64,000 bases of DNA from Murinocardiopsis flavida (lineage in GTDB: Bacteria; Actinomycetota; Actinomycetes; Streptosporangiales; Streptosporangiaceae): NCBI RefSeq assembly GCF_003014485.1, contig NZ_PYGA01000002.1:248001-312000 (forward strand), given 5' to 3'. Below the pieces are notes generated by a model. The model saw nothing but the letters and a program-made list of their open reading frames with translations. It was not told the DNA's origin and did not search any database. Below are positions 25,636-37,099 of this stretch, one piece after another. Every line of letters begins with the position of its first letter. Position 1 is the stretch's first letter. The position numbers and the translations under genes are program-made.

Positions 25636-26957
25636 GCGTCCAACCCCGTTTCCCTGTCCCGCGCGGCCCCGTGCCGGGCGCCGCCGTCCTCGTCGTCCAC
25701 CGGCAGCTCGGCGCGCACCCGCCACCCGTCCGGCACGGGCCCCGCGAAGAACCGGCCGCCCAGCAGGGTCACGCGCTCGCGCATGCCCGTCAGGCCCGCG
25801 CCGGCGCCGAGGTCGTCGCCGGTGCCACCGGTGCCGCCCGTTCCACCGGACCCCGGCGCCGTCCCATTGTCCGCGGTGATGACGACCCGGCGGCCGCCCG
25901 GCTCCTCCCCCGGCGCCGCGTCGTCCCGCCGGTGCTCGACCACGATCGCGACGCGCTTGGGCACCGCGTAGCGCAGCGCGTTGGTCAGCGACTCCTGGAC
26001 GACGCGGTACGCGGCGGCGTCCAACCGGTCCGGCAGCGGGCCCGATTCGCCCCGGTGCTCGACGGACACCGCGAGGCCGGCCTCCCTCGCCTGGTCGACC
26101 AGCCGCCCGGCCTCACTGAGCTGCGGGAGGTTCCGCTCCAGGGCGGAGTCGTCGGGGGCGCGCAGGACGCCGATCATGCGCCGCATCTCCGCCAGGCCCT
26201 GCACACTGCTGTCGCGCACCACCTCCAGGACGCGGCGCACCCGCTCCGGGTCGAACTCGCGCATCGACAGCGCGCCGGTGGACTGCACCGCCACGGCGCT
26301 GAGGTGGTTGGCGATCACGTCGTGCAGTTCGCGGGCCATCCGGCGCCGCTCCTCGGCGACGGCCGCGGCCTGGTCGAGCTCTGCCATGCGCGCGACCTGG
26401 TGCGCGCGCTGCCGCTCCAGTTCGGCCCGGAGATGGTGCTCGCGGATGCTGAGCCCGGTGATCATCGGGGTGACGAACAGCGCGCCGTACACCGCGACGA
26501 GTTGGATGAAGGCCAGCGGCCCGCCGCGCATCATCCCCGTGAGCATCAGGTACGCGCCCACGGCCGCGACGGCGACGCCGATGGCGATGAGCACGCCGAG
26601 GACCGACCAGGCGAGCCGCCTGCGCCCCCACGCGCCCACCGCGTAGACGATGTCGGTGGCCACCAGGAACATCGCCGCCGACGGGCCCAGCAGCACGACG
26701 TCGCCGACCGCGGCCACCGCGCCCACCCCCAGGGAGAGCGACGGCGCGCTGCGGCGGAACAGCAGCGCCACGCACCCCAGCACCAGGGGGAGCAGCAGCA
26801 GGCGCGGGTCGACGCCCTCGCGGGGCCAGTACGCGCCCAGGTTCCACAGCACGCAGCCGACCCCGAAGTGGGCAGCGGCCCACACGCCGCTGCCCAGGTA
26901 GGACCGGCCGCCCAGGATGGGCTCGTCGCGGATCTCCCGCCATCGAACTCGCCTCAC
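25632..26957 (-). CDS. two-component sensor histidine kinase, HisKA_3 type
   Basis: 441 aa. The N-terminal half has about four or five membrane helices (residues 20-165). The dimerisation box is ERRRMARELHDVIANHLSAV with the phospho-accepting His. The ATPase domain has YRVVQESLTNALRYA, ITADNG and GAGLTGMRERVTLLGG. Between N- and G-boxes is a low-complexity Gly/Thr run (GGTGGTGGTG). It resembles DesK/LiaS-type kinases that sense membrane or envelope stress (inference). GTG 26957 is chosen because upstream frames have no membrane topology and poor codon bias. Confidence 0.9.
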   Translation of the reverse strand: MRRVRWREIRDEPILGGRSYLGSGVWAAAHFGVGCVLWNLGAYWPREGVDPRLLLLPLVLGCVALLFRRSAPSLSLGVGAVAAVGDVVLLGPSAAMFLVATDIVYAVGAWGRRRLAWSVLGVLIAIGVAVAAVGAYLMLTGMMRGGPLAFIQLVAVYGALFVTPMITGLSIREHHLRAELERQRAHQVARMAELDQAAAVAEERRRMARELHDVIANHLSAVAVQSTGALSMREFDPERVRRVLEVVRDSSVQGLAEMRRMIGVLRAPDDSALERNLPQLSEAGRLVDQAREAGLAVSVEHRGESGPLPDRLDAAAYRVVQESLTNALRYAVPKRVAIVVEHRRDDAAPGEEPGGRRVVITADNGTAPGSGGTGGTGGTGDDLGAGAGLTGMRERVTLLGGRFFAGPVPDGWRVRAELPVDDEDGGARHGAARDRETGLDA

Positions 26958-27119
26958 GGGTCCATCACAGCACGTCGCCCGCTCGCGGGCGTACATCGAA
27001 GGATGCACGCCGATCTCCGCACCGCCGACGATGCCCGCGCGCACTCCCTTCACCACACTGGTGGCCTCCGGCGCGGGACACGCCCGCCGCCGCATGCACG
27101 ATCGGGGGCCGGACGACCA

Positions 27120-27710
27120 ATGATGATCACCCTCATCCTCGTCTGCGAGGTGATGTTCTGGGTGCTCGTTGCGGGCGGGCTGGGGGCGCGCTACCTGCTG
27201 CGCCGACGCCTGCTCAGCACGGTGCTGCTCCTGTCGGTGCCGGTCCTGGACGTCATCCTGATCACCGCCGTCGCCATCCACCTCGGCAGCGGCGGCACCG
27301 CCGAACCCGGGCACGCGCTGGGGGTGCTCTACTTCGGGTTCACCGTCGCCTACGGGCACTCGATGATCCACTGGGCCGACGGGAAGTTCGCGCACCGCTT
27401 CGCCGGTGCGCCGAAACCGCCGCCGGCACCCAAGTACGGTGCGGCCCGGCGGCGGCGCGAGGTCGTGGGGTGGGCCCAGGGACTGGCGGCGTGCGCTCTC
27501 AGCGGGGCCGCGCTGGGCGTGCTCATCCTGTGGGTCGGCGACGCCGGGCGCACGGAGATGCTCGGCGGGTCGTTCACCCCCCTGGCCATCTTCATGTTCT
27601 GGAACACGGTGCTCACGGTCTGGGGGCTCGTCGAGTCGTTCCAGGGCGCAGACGCCGACACGGGTGCCGCAGCGGGCGATGACCGGGCGGCGGCGGGCGC
27701 CGACCGGTAG
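27120..27710 (+). CDS. integral membrane protein, unknown
   Basis: 196 aa with five hydrophobic segments (starting at residues about 5, 35, 65, 117 and 145). Charged interhelical loop PKPPPAPKYGAARRRREVVG. Not assigned to a family. ATG 27120 is followed directly by a second ATG; no strong ribosome-binding site is visible. Divergent from the histidine kinase gene, which it might serve or be controlled by (context only). Confidence 0.75.
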   Translation: MMITLILVCEVMFWVLVAGGLGARYLLRRRLLSTVLLLSVPVLDVILITAVAIHLGSGGTAEPGHALGVLYFGFTVAYGHSMIHWADGKFAHRFAGAPKPPPAPKYGAARRRREVVGWAQGLAACALSGAALGVLILWVGDAGRTEMLGGSFTPLAIFMFWNTVLTVWGLVESFQGADADTGAAAGDDRAAAGADR

Positions 27711-27761
27711 GCTCCGTTGGCGCGGCGGCACAGCCGCGACCGGCAGCCGAGGGGGTGCGCG

Positions 27762-28529
27762 ATGAGCGGAGGGGCCACCGCCGCGCCCGCCCCGCTGCGC
27801 GCCGCATGCGACGCCGCGCTCGCCGACCCCCTGCTGTGGCCGCAGGACGCCGGGTCGGCCATGGGCGTGCAGGACCGGCTGCGCCCCGCTGTACGCACCG
27901 AACCCCTCGCGGCGGTCCGCACCGTGGCGGGACTCGACGTCGGCTACGCGCCAGGGGACGACCGGCTGGTCGCCGCGGTGGTGGTGCTCGACACCGCGAC
28001 ACTGTCGACCGTGGAGTCGGTGACCGAAACGGGCCGCCCCGAGTTCCCCTACGTCCCCGGGCTGTTCGCGTTCCGCGAGCTGCCGCCCCTGCTGCGGGCG
28101 CTGCGCCGGCTCGACAGCGAACCCGACCTCCTGGTCTGCGACGGGTTCGGCCGCGCCCACCCGCGCCGGTTCGGCCTCGCCTGCCACCTGGGCGTGCTGC
28201 TGGACCGCCCGGTCCTGGGCGTGGCGAAGTCGCCGTTCGTCGGGAGCCACGGTCCGCTCGACCGGTCACGGGGCGCCTGGAGCCCGTTGCGCGCCGACGA
28301 CGGCGCGGAGGTGGGGCGGGCGCTGCGCACGCGCGACGGTGTGAAACCGGTCTATGTGTCGGTGGGCCACCGGGTCGACCTCGACACCGGGTGCGACCTC
28401 GTCCTGCGCCTCTCTCCGAGGTACCGCCAACCCGAGCCGATCCGCGCCGCCGACCGGTTGTCGCGTTCGTCGCCGATCGGCGACGATCGGAATGGCCCGA
28501 AAGGACCACAACGACACCAACCGGCTTAG
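27762..28529 (+). CDS. nfi: endonuclease V (deoxyinosine repair)
   Basis: It nicks DNA one base 3' of deoxyinosine and acts in repair of deaminated adenine. The 255-aa protein carries the family motifs: VAGLDVGYAPG with the first catalytic Asp, FPYVPGLFAFRELP, LLVCDGFGRAHPRRFGLACH with the second Asp, and VLGVAKSPF with the conserved Lys. GAGGGGG lies 6 nt before ATG 27762. The last 25 residues are extra and poorly conserved. The gene follows the membrane-protein gene by about 50 bp and may share its transcript. Confidence 0.9.
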   Translation: MSGGATAAPAPLRAACDAALADPLLWPQDAGSAMGVQDRLRPAVRTEPLAAVRTVAGLDVGYAPGDDRLVAAVVVLDTATLSTVESVTETGRPEFPYVPGLFAFRELPPLLRALRRLDSEPDLLVCDGFGRAHPRRFGLACHLGVLLDRPVLGVAKSPFVGSHGPLDRSRGAWSPLRADDGAEVGRALRTRDGVKPVYVSVGHRVDLDTGCDLVLRLSPRYRQPEPIRAADRLSRSSPIGDDRNGPKGPQRHQPA

Positions 28530-28769
28530 ATCCATCGGACTACGGATCGGTTCCATCCGAGGCCGAACCAGGCCAATTCGCGAATTGCCAGCACCAATGT
28601 CCGCCGACCGACGTCATATACACCACAATAGAAAACGGAGTGTGGCGCGCACCACTATCATGGGCGTACCGCATCACATCGGATCGACTCCGCGCGCGGG
28701 CCGCGAGCGCCGCACCCAGGGCCCTTCCGATCAGCACTGATCAACCCCGACCGAACCGGAGGCACGGCA

Positions 28770-28967
28770 ATGTGCCAACACGAGTCCCCTTGCCCGCAGT
28801 CCACCGCACCCGACCGCGAGGCCGCGCGCGTCGTCGCCGGCCACCCCGAGCAGGGCTGGAGCCTGCTCTGCAACGGCGTCGTCATCTTCGACGACACCGG
28901 TGAGCTCCTGCCCAACGGCGGAATCATCGACCCCCACCGTCCTACCGACGTCCGCGCCGCGGCCTGA
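28770..28967 (+). CDS. DUF5999 small protein
   Basis: 65 aa, matching the actinobacterial DUF5999 family: MCQHESPCP at the start, then DREAARVVAGHPEQGW, SLLCNGVVIFDDTGELLP. Cys2 and Cys8 and a central Cys could bind a metal. Function unknown. GGAGG precedes the ATG. The 240 bp upstream is unusually AT-rich for this genome and probably carries its promoter. Confidence 0.85.
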   Translation: MCQHESPCPQSTAPDREAARVVAGHPEQGWSLLCNGVVIFDDTGELLPNGGIIDPHRPTDVRAAA

Positions 28968-29021
28968 CAGCCCCCGACGTCCAGTAGCGCCGCGCCGCCC
29001 TCCCCGGTGCGGCTCGGGCCC

Positions 29022-29630
29022 TCAGCGGCCCAGCATCGCCGTCAGCCACGCGGCGACCGCCTCGGCGACCCCCCGCGGATCCTTCGCCAGGTCGTGGCGT
29101 TCACCCGGACGCACCACCACCGCGATCCCCGCCTCGGGCTCAGGCACCCCGAACGGGTCCCTGTCGCCGTTGACGACCAGCACGGGCACACCGGCGCCGC
29201 GCAGCTCGCCGACCCGCGACACCGCGCTCTTACCCTGCCCTTGCAACGGGAACGCCAGCGCCACGACGGCGGCCGCGCCCAGCGCCACCGCGGTCCGGCA
29301 CGCCACCCGCGCGCCGTTGCTGCGCCCGCCCAGCACCAGCGGCACCGCTGCGAACCGCTCCTCGGCCCGCAGCCGCCGCACAACGGCGCACCACGCCTCG
29401 TCCTGCGCCTTCGCGCCCGCGCCCGGCGAACGCCGCCCCGCCACCCGGAACGCCTGGGTCACCCGCGCCACCGCCCCGCCCTGCGCCACTGCGGCGTCGC
29501 GCACCGCCAGCAGATCGGGCGCGTCGACCCCGCCGCCCGCTCCGTGCGTGATGACCAGCAGGAAGCGCGGCTCCCCCGCAGGTTCGTCGATGTCGGCGAC
29601 CGCCGGGCCGCGCGGTGTGTCGATGTCCAT
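29022..29630 (-). CDS. alpha/beta-hydrolase family protein
   Basis: 202 aa, of the short KANL3/Tex30-like dienelactone-hydrolase-related family. VITHGAGGGVDAPDL is the oxyanion region, GGRSNGARVA holds the nucleophile serine (G-x-S-x-G), NGDRDPFG the acid and ERHDL the likely catalytic histidine. Cytoplasmic; substrate unknown. Convergent with the DUF5999 gene with 54 bp between. Confidence 0.85.
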   Translation of the reverse strand: MDIDTPRGPAVADIDEPAGEPRFLLVITHGAGGGVDAPDLLAVRDAAVAQGGAVARVTQAFRVAGRRSPGAGAKAQDEAWCAVVRRLRAEERFAAVPLVLGGRSNGARVACRTAVALGAAAVVALAFPLQGQGKSAVSRVGELRGAGVPVLVVNGDRDPFGVPEPEAGIAVVVRPGERHDLAKDPRGVAEAVAAWLTAMLGR

Positions 29631-29646
29631 TCCACGACCGTAGTGC

Positions 29647-29682
29647 GCCCGCCGGGACCGATCGCGCAGCGTCCCGGCGGGC
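29647..29682 (-). terminator. hairpin downstream of the TPR gene
   Basis: 12-bp perfect stem (GCCCGCCGGGAC and complement) with 12-nt loop, 80 bp past the stop of the TPR gene and just upstream of the hydrolase. Confidence 0.55.
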
Positions 29683-29762
29683 AGGCCGTGCCGCGGAGCT
29701 TGCGGAGCGGCGCACAGTAGAGCGCGGGCACGGCGGGCAGGGAATGATCCCCGAGAAGCGCC

Positions 29763-30971
29763 CTACCGCTCCTCGGGCCACCCTTCGGGCAGCACGTGGG
29801 CCTGGCCGCCCGATGCCCGGCGCAGCCGCTCGCGGAAGTCGTCGTGCAGCGCCCGGCCCCACACGTACTCGCTCGGAGTCAGGACCGCCTCGGCGAGCAC
29901 CGTGCGCAGCGCCGACGCACGGGACTCGTTGCCGGCGTGCGGAACGGCGAGCTGGGTGTAGATCCGGTCGAGCGCGGCGAACAGTTCGCCGGTCAGCATG
30001 GGGGTGCTCTCCTGGGCGACCGCGGCCTCGATGTAGGGGTCCCACCACGGGGCCGCGCTCTCGCCGCCCTCCTCCGCGTCCTCGGTGTCCTCCGGGGCGA
30101 GGAAGCCGCGGCGCACGCGGGCGCGCACCTCCCCCGCGATCCCCGGGTCGGCGTTGCCGAGCCCGTCCTCCCACGCCTTCGCGGCGGACTCCGGGTCGCC
30201 GCGCACCGACAGCAGCCGCGCCAGCAGCTCGAACGCCGCCCCCGCGACAGCGGGGTCGACGGGCGGCGCCGCGGACGGCCCTTCGGGCTCCGGCTCGCTC
30301 GCAGCCGCCGCCGCGCCGAACTCCGCGATGGCGCGCTCCACGTAGACCGCGCCCAGGACCACCCGCAGAGCGGGATCCTCGGCCGCGCGGAGACCGCGGG
30401 CGGCGACCTCCTCGGCGGCGTCGACCTCGCCGCGGGCGAGCAGCCGCTCGGCGCGGTCGCGGGCGGCCTCCGCGACAACGGCGGCCTCGGGGCCGCCCGG
30501 CTCGGCCGCGTCGGCGCCCACGACCCGGTCCCAGTGCTCGCGCGCGGCCTCGTCGTCGCCCCGCTCCTCGGCGGCGCGCGCCAGCCCGTAGTGCGCAGCG
30601 GGGTGGTAGCGGGGATTGTCGAAGCCGAGGACCTCACGCCACGCCGCTGCCGCCTCGGCGGCCTCGCCCGCGGCCTCGTGGCCGACGGCCAGGTGGTAGG
30701 CCGCGCGCGGCGCGAACTCCGCGTGCCCGGTGTCGATGGCCCGGCGGTCGGCTTCCCTGGACGCCTTCACCTCGCCCAGGTCGAACCGGACCACGGCCAG
30801 CCCGAGCGCGGCCCGCGCCCGGTGCCGCTGCGACCCGCCCTCGATGACGCGCTCGTAGACCTGGGCGGCCTTCTGGAGATGCCCGTTCTCGGCGAGGTCG
30901 CGCCCCTGCTCGCAGAGGTCGGCGAACTCCTGCTCGGCCTCGGGGACGGGGGCACCGGCGGTGGCGGTCAT
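29763..30971 (-). CDS. tetratricopeptide-repeat protein
   Basis: 402 aa, built of helical repeats (ENGHLQKAAQVYERVIEGG, RAALGLAVVRFDLGEV, AAHYGLARAAEERGDDEAAR). TPR-like units span about residues 15-200, then a second helical part with a Pro/Glu-rich linker, ending with a conserved-looking C-terminal segment (GNESRASALRTVLAEAVL). No signal or membrane helix: a cytoplasmic scaffold is likely. ATG 30971 begins directly before the first repeat; upstream frame sequence has no gene character. Confidence 0.75.
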   Translation of the reverse strand: MTATAGAPVPEAEQEFADLCEQGRDLAENGHLQKAAQVYERVIEGGSQRHRARAALGLAVVRFDLGEVKASREADRRAIDTGHAEFAPRAAYHLAVGHEAAGEAAEAAAAWREVLGFDNPRYHPAAHYGLARAAEERGDDEAAREHWDRVVGADAAEPGGPEAAVVAEAARDRAERLLARGEVDAAEEVAARGLRAAEDPALRVVLGAVYVERAIAEFGAAAAASEPEPEGPSAAPPVDPAVAGAAFELLARLLSVRGDPESAAKAWEDGLGNADPGIAGEVRARVRRGFLAPEDTEDAEEGGESAAPWWDPYIEAAVAQESTPMLTGELFAALDRIYTQLAVPHAGNESRASALRTVLAEAVLTPSEYVWGRALHDDFRERLRRASGGQAHVLPEGWPEER

Positions 30972-31122
30972 CGGCAACTGCTTTCCGGCGAGGGGGCGGT
31001 TCCAGGCCGAGGTTAGCCGCTGCACCCCCGCGCTCGCCGCAGCTACGCGCGCGAACCGATAGACGGCCCACCGAAGACAACCACCTTTACACCGTAGATC
31101 ACTCTCAACCCACCGCACCGGT

Positions 31123-31128
31123 TACAGT
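31123..31128 (+). promoter_or_regulatory. -10 hexamer TACAGT, leaderless DUF1152 gene
   Basis: TACAGT ends 8 nt before ATG 31137 with no ribosome-binding site between. Confidence 0.4.
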
Positions 31129-31136
31129 CGGCCCCC

Positions 31137-32090
31137 ATGCGATCCCTCAACGACAACCCCCTGTTCCACCGGCTCGACGGCGCCCGCTCGGTGCTCGTCG
31201 CCGGGGCCGGCGGCGGATTCGACATCTACGCCGGCCTGCCCCTGGCCCTCGCCCTGCGGCGCCCCGGCCGCAGCGTCCACCTCGCCAACCTCAGCTTCGC
31301 CCGGCTCGACCCCGGCCTCGACTGGATCGGCCCCGACGTCGCCGCCGTCGGCCCCGACTCCCCCGGCGACGACCGCTACTTCCCCGAGCGCACCCTCGCC
31401 CGCTGGCTGGCCGACCAGGGCCTGCCGCCCACCGTCCACGCGCTGCGCCGCGAAGGGGCGCGCCGCGTGGGCGCCGGATACCGCGCCCTGGCCGCGCACC
31501 TGGACATCGACGCCGTCGTGCTCGCCGACGGCGGCACCGACATCCTCATGCGGGGCGACGAAGCAGGGCTGGGCACACCCGAGGAGGACATCACCAGCCT
31601 GGCGGCGGTGGCGGCGCTCGACGTCCCCGTCAAGACCCTGGCCTGCATCGGATTCGGAGTGGACGCCTACCACGGGGTCTCGCACTCATTGTTCCTGGAG
31701 AACGTGGCGGCCCTGGAGCGCGAAGGCGGCCACCTCGGCGTGTTCTCCGTCCCCCGCGACAGTGCCGAGGGGGCGGCCTACCTCGCCGCGGTGGAGCACG
31801 CGAGCGGCCACACGCCGCAGCGGCCGAGTATCGTCAACGGGTCGATCGCGGCTGCGGTGCGCGGGGAGTTCGGGGACGTGCGGTTCACCCGGCGCACCGG
31901 CAACGGGGAACTTTTCATCAACCCGCTGATGAGCCTGTACTTCGCATTCGACCTCGCCGCGGTGGCGCGGCGCTGCCTGTACCTGGACCTGCTCGCGTCG
32001 ACCGACACCTTCGCGGAGGTCCAGGCCGTGATCGAGTCGTTCCGCTACGGCCTGGACGGCTACCGCCCCCGGCGGGCCTTCCCCCACTGA
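31137..32090 (+). CDS. DUF1152 family protein
   Basis: 317 aa. DUF1152 proteins have a Rossmann-like start, here VLVAGAGGGFDIYAGLPLAL, and a conserved DGGTDILMRGDEAGLGTPEED motif, suggesting nucleotide or metal binding. The C-terminal FINPLMSLYFAFDLAAVARR is also typical. Function is unknown; some members are linked to amino-acid or nucleoside metabolism by annotation only. Probably translated from a leaderless mRNA. Confidence 0.85.
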   Translation: MRSLNDNPLFHRLDGARSVLVAGAGGGFDIYAGLPLALALRRPGRSVHLANLSFARLDPGLDWIGPDVAAVGPDSPGDDRYFPERTLARWLADQGLPPTVHALRREGARRVGAGYRALAAHLDIDAVVLADGGTDILMRGDEAGLGTPEEDITSLAAVAALDVPVKTLACIGFGVDAYHGVSHSLFLENVAALEREGGHLGVFSVPRDSAEGAAYLAAVEHASGHTPQRPSIVNGSIAAAVRGEFGDVRFTRRTGNGELFINPLMSLYFAFDLAAVARRCLYLDLLASTDTFAEVQAVIESFRYGLDGYRPRRAFPH

Positions 32091-32102
32091 GGCGGCGGCA
32101 TG

Positions 32103-32702
32103 CTAGGGGTACCGCAGGAAGCCTCCGGTCTCCAGGGTGAAGCCGAACGGCTCCGGCAGCCGGAGGGCGTCGCCGAAGTCGCGGGTGACGCGTTCGCGGT
32201 ACAGCTCGCCCTCGGGGTTGGAGTACAGGGTGACGCGGCCTTCACCCGGGTCGACCAGCAGGTACGCGGGGATCGCCGACCGTGCGTAGATGGCCGGCTT
32301 CTCCTCATGGTCGCGGCGTCGGCTGCCCTTGGACACCACTTCGGCGACCAGCAGCACCTCGTCGGGAGCGATGTAGTGCTGATCCGTGACCAGCACTTCC
32401 CGGGGAGCAATAAACAGGTCGGGGATCACGCACCTGTCGATATAGGGAACGCGGATCTCCAAGTAGCCTTCGCTGCGGTGCCCTTTGGGCATCGCATTGC
32501 GCAACTGCTCGTCCAGGAGGTAGACGTTCTCCTGATGCAGGCCGATGGGGGTGGGGGACACGGTGATGGTCTCTCCATCCAGGATCTCCGCTCGGGCGCC
32601 ACGGGGGACCTCCATGGCGTCGAGCACAGCGAAGAGTTCCTGGGAAGCCGACAGCTCCTGCTCCTCCGCCACTGGGACGGGGTCAGGGGCGAGTGCCGTC
32701 AT
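32103..32702 (-). CDS. Uma2 family (DUF820) endonuclease-like protein
   Basis: 199 aa, PD-(D/E)XK-fold. The family core is present: EILDGETITVSPTPIGLHQ, PDLFIAPREV, LVAEVVSKGSRRRDHEEK, YARSAIPAYLLVD. Uma2 proteins are abundant in actinobacteria and cyanobacteria, often in many copies, with unknown role. ATG 32702 is preferred to ATG 32726 because GAGGAG lies 6 nt upstream. It is convergent with the DUF1152 gene (12 bp gap). Confidence 0.85.
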   Translation of the reverse strand: MTALAPDPVPVAEEQELSASQELFAVLDAMEVPRGARAEILDGETITVSPTPIGLHQENVYLLDEQLRNAMPKGHRSEGYLEIRVPYIDRCVIPDLFIAPREVLVTDQHYIAPDEVLLVAEVVSKGSRRRDHEEKPAIYARSAIPAYLLVDPGEGRVTLYSNPEGELYRERVTRDFGDALRLPEPFGFTLETGGFLRYP

Positions 32703-32798
32703 CTTCGACTCCTCTGGGTCGGACATATGAACGGTCACACCCTGTCATGAGCCGGAGACAATACCGCGCGGTCCTTCCATTGGACCCCGAAGACGGGT

Positions 32799-32838
32799 GG
32801 TGGCGCCAGTCCCCCGGTCCGCGGGTCCCGGCGCCACC
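32799..32838 (-). terminator. hairpin downstream of gcvP
   Basis: 9-bp stem GGTGGCGCC/GGCGCCACC around a 22-nt loop which can itself pair partly; 15 bp past the gcvP stop. Confidence 0.5.
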
Positions 32839-32852
32839 GGCTGTGTTCCCGG

Positions 32853-35750
<2,898 letters not shown>

Positions 35751-35818
35751 TGGAGACCTCCTGGTCGCTGTGCCGGTTCTCGCGGCTGCTCCGGTCGGGT
35801 CTCCCCCTCTGTCACGCT

Positions 35819-35846
35819 CGGGCGGGCGCGCCGGCGCGCCCGCCCG
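35819..35846 (-). promoter_or_regulatory. 28-bp palindrome: likely expression platform of the riboswitch
   Basis: A perfect palindrome (arms 35819-35832 and 35833-35846, CGGGCGGGCGCGCC and its complement) lies between the glycine aptamer and the gcvP start. As RNA it forms a very stable GC stem. No T tract follows, so termination or masking of upstream sequence is an inference from position. Confidence 0.5.
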
Positions 35847-35867
35847 CCGCGTTCCAGAGCGGCCTCT

Positions 35868-35949
35868 CCACACGGTCCTTTTTGCCTGAGAGGTTGGCTG
35901 GGGAGTCTTGCCCCGTCGGCGCCCCATGGCAGGGGTCTCTCCCGTGTGG
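35868..35949 (-). promoter_or_regulatory. glycine riboswitch, single aptamer
   Basis: Read on the minus strand, the closing helix CCACACGG/CCGTGTGG (35942-35949 with 35868-35875) encloses the conserved glycine-aptamer core: GGGAGAGACC, CGCCGACGGGGCAA, and CTCTCAGGCAAAAAGGAC. It sits 118 bp upstream of gcvP, the classic target, and should switch the gene on when glycine is abundant. Only one aptamer is evident instead of the tandem pair. Confidence 0.92.
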
Positions 35950-36148
35950 TATCGACGGCCATTTCGTGCTGGTTCGGCGTCTACTCGATTATCGCCGCAT
36001 CCGCCGTCCGATGGCATCGGCCGCGCGCCACATGGGGTGTGGCGCCCGGCACACAACGGCGGGACGCGGGTCTCCACGGTAGTGGACGGCGGGCTCGGCG
36101 CGTCGGCAAGGGTCGCGGTGCCGGGCGAGGGGCCCGGCGGCGGGTCGG

Positions 36149-36739
36149 TCAGCCGGTGCGGCGCCGCCTGCGCTGGGCCAGTTCGTCCATGGGCTGCTCG
36201 GGCTCGCCCGCTGCGCCGAGGTCCTCCGTGGGGACGCCGTGCAGCGAACTCTCGACCTCGCGCCACACCTTGCCGAGCGCGATACCGAACACGCCCTGGC
36301 CGCGCTGGATGAGGTCGACGACCTCGTCGGGCGACGTGCACTCGTAGACGCTCACGCCGTCGCTCATCAGGGTGATCTGCGCGAGGTCGGACGTGCCCCT
36401 GCGGCGCAGGTGGTGCACCGCGGTGCGGATCTGCTGGAGGGAGATCCCGGTGTCGAGCAGCCGCTTGACGACCTTGAGGATGAGGACGTCGCGCACGCTG
36501 TACAGCGGCGGGACGCCGTCGGTGGGCGCGACACTGGGCTCGACCAGCTGGGTCCTCGCCCAGTAGTCGAGTTGGCGGTAGGTAATCCCGGCGGCCGCAC
36601 ACGCTGCGGGCCCCCGGTAGCCGACGTCCATTGGAGGCGCCACCACGTCCTCTTCACACAGCAGGCCCTGCTCATCGGCCCGCTGTAACGCTGCGCGACT
36701 ATGATCCGCGAACTGCCGCTTACTGCTCGTCACCGCCAC
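36149..36739 (-). CDS. ftsR: MerR-family regulator, FtsR (Rv1828) type
   Basis: 196 aa. The MerR helix-turn-helix is degenerate at its start, as in FtsR ([49 protein letters not shown]). The C-terminal part ([20 protein letters not shown]) is the family's effector-like domain. FtsR activates division genes in corynebacteria (established knowledge). GTG 36739 has GGAGG 6 nt upstream. Its neighbours, DUF151 and GarA-type genes and gcvP, match mycobacterial order, supporting the assignment. Confidence 0.85.
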   Translation of the reverse strand: MAVTSSKRQFADHSRAALQRADEQGLLCEEDVVAPPMDVGYRGPAACAAAGITYRQLDYWARTQLVEPSVAPTDGVPPLYSVRDVLILKVVKRLLDTGISLQQIRTAVHHLRRRGTSDLAQITLMSDGVSVYECTSPDEVVDLIQRGQGVFGIALGKVWREVESSLHGVPTEDLGAAGEPEQPMDELAQRRRRRTG

Positions 36740-37099
36740 GCCGAACCTCCGGCTCCTAAGCCCCCGCGGCGTCGAACAAGGGGAGATGCGAGATAGTGCG
36801 CCGCAGGTTCCTTCGACAACGAAGGTAGGCCGGTGCGATGGGCGCGTCAACGACACCCGTCGGCGCGTCGCGGAACCCGTTTCATCGCGGTACCCCCCTT
36901 CGGGCCAGCATACGCAACACCACGAGGTGACCAGCGTTCCCATACCGAGGGTAATTGCCGTTTCACCGTGCCGTGAAACGCGACACGCCGCCGTGTCACG
37001 CCGAGCGATGTTTGGCCATGTCTCTGCCGGGGACCGCGACAGTGGGGTCCAACAGCGCGGCCCCGACGTCCGAACCCGATACAACGGGAGAAGAGTCAC
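36740..37099. other. divergent promoter region of ftsR and the SigB-type factor
   Basis: No gene. It contains an inverted repeat GTTTCAC-6-GTGAAAC (36960-36979) and GGGTAA near 36949, reminiscent of SigB-type promoter parts (GTTT and GGGTA) though the spacing does not fit one standard promoter. Confidence 0.4.
36960..36979. promoter_or_regulatory. inverted repeat upstream of the SigB-type sigma factor
   Basis: GTTTCAC at 36960-36966 and GTGAAAC at 36973-36979 are exact inverted copies 6 bp apart, 120 bp before the sigma gene. Candidate operator or SigB/SigF-like recognition sites; no direct evidence. Confidence 0.35.
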
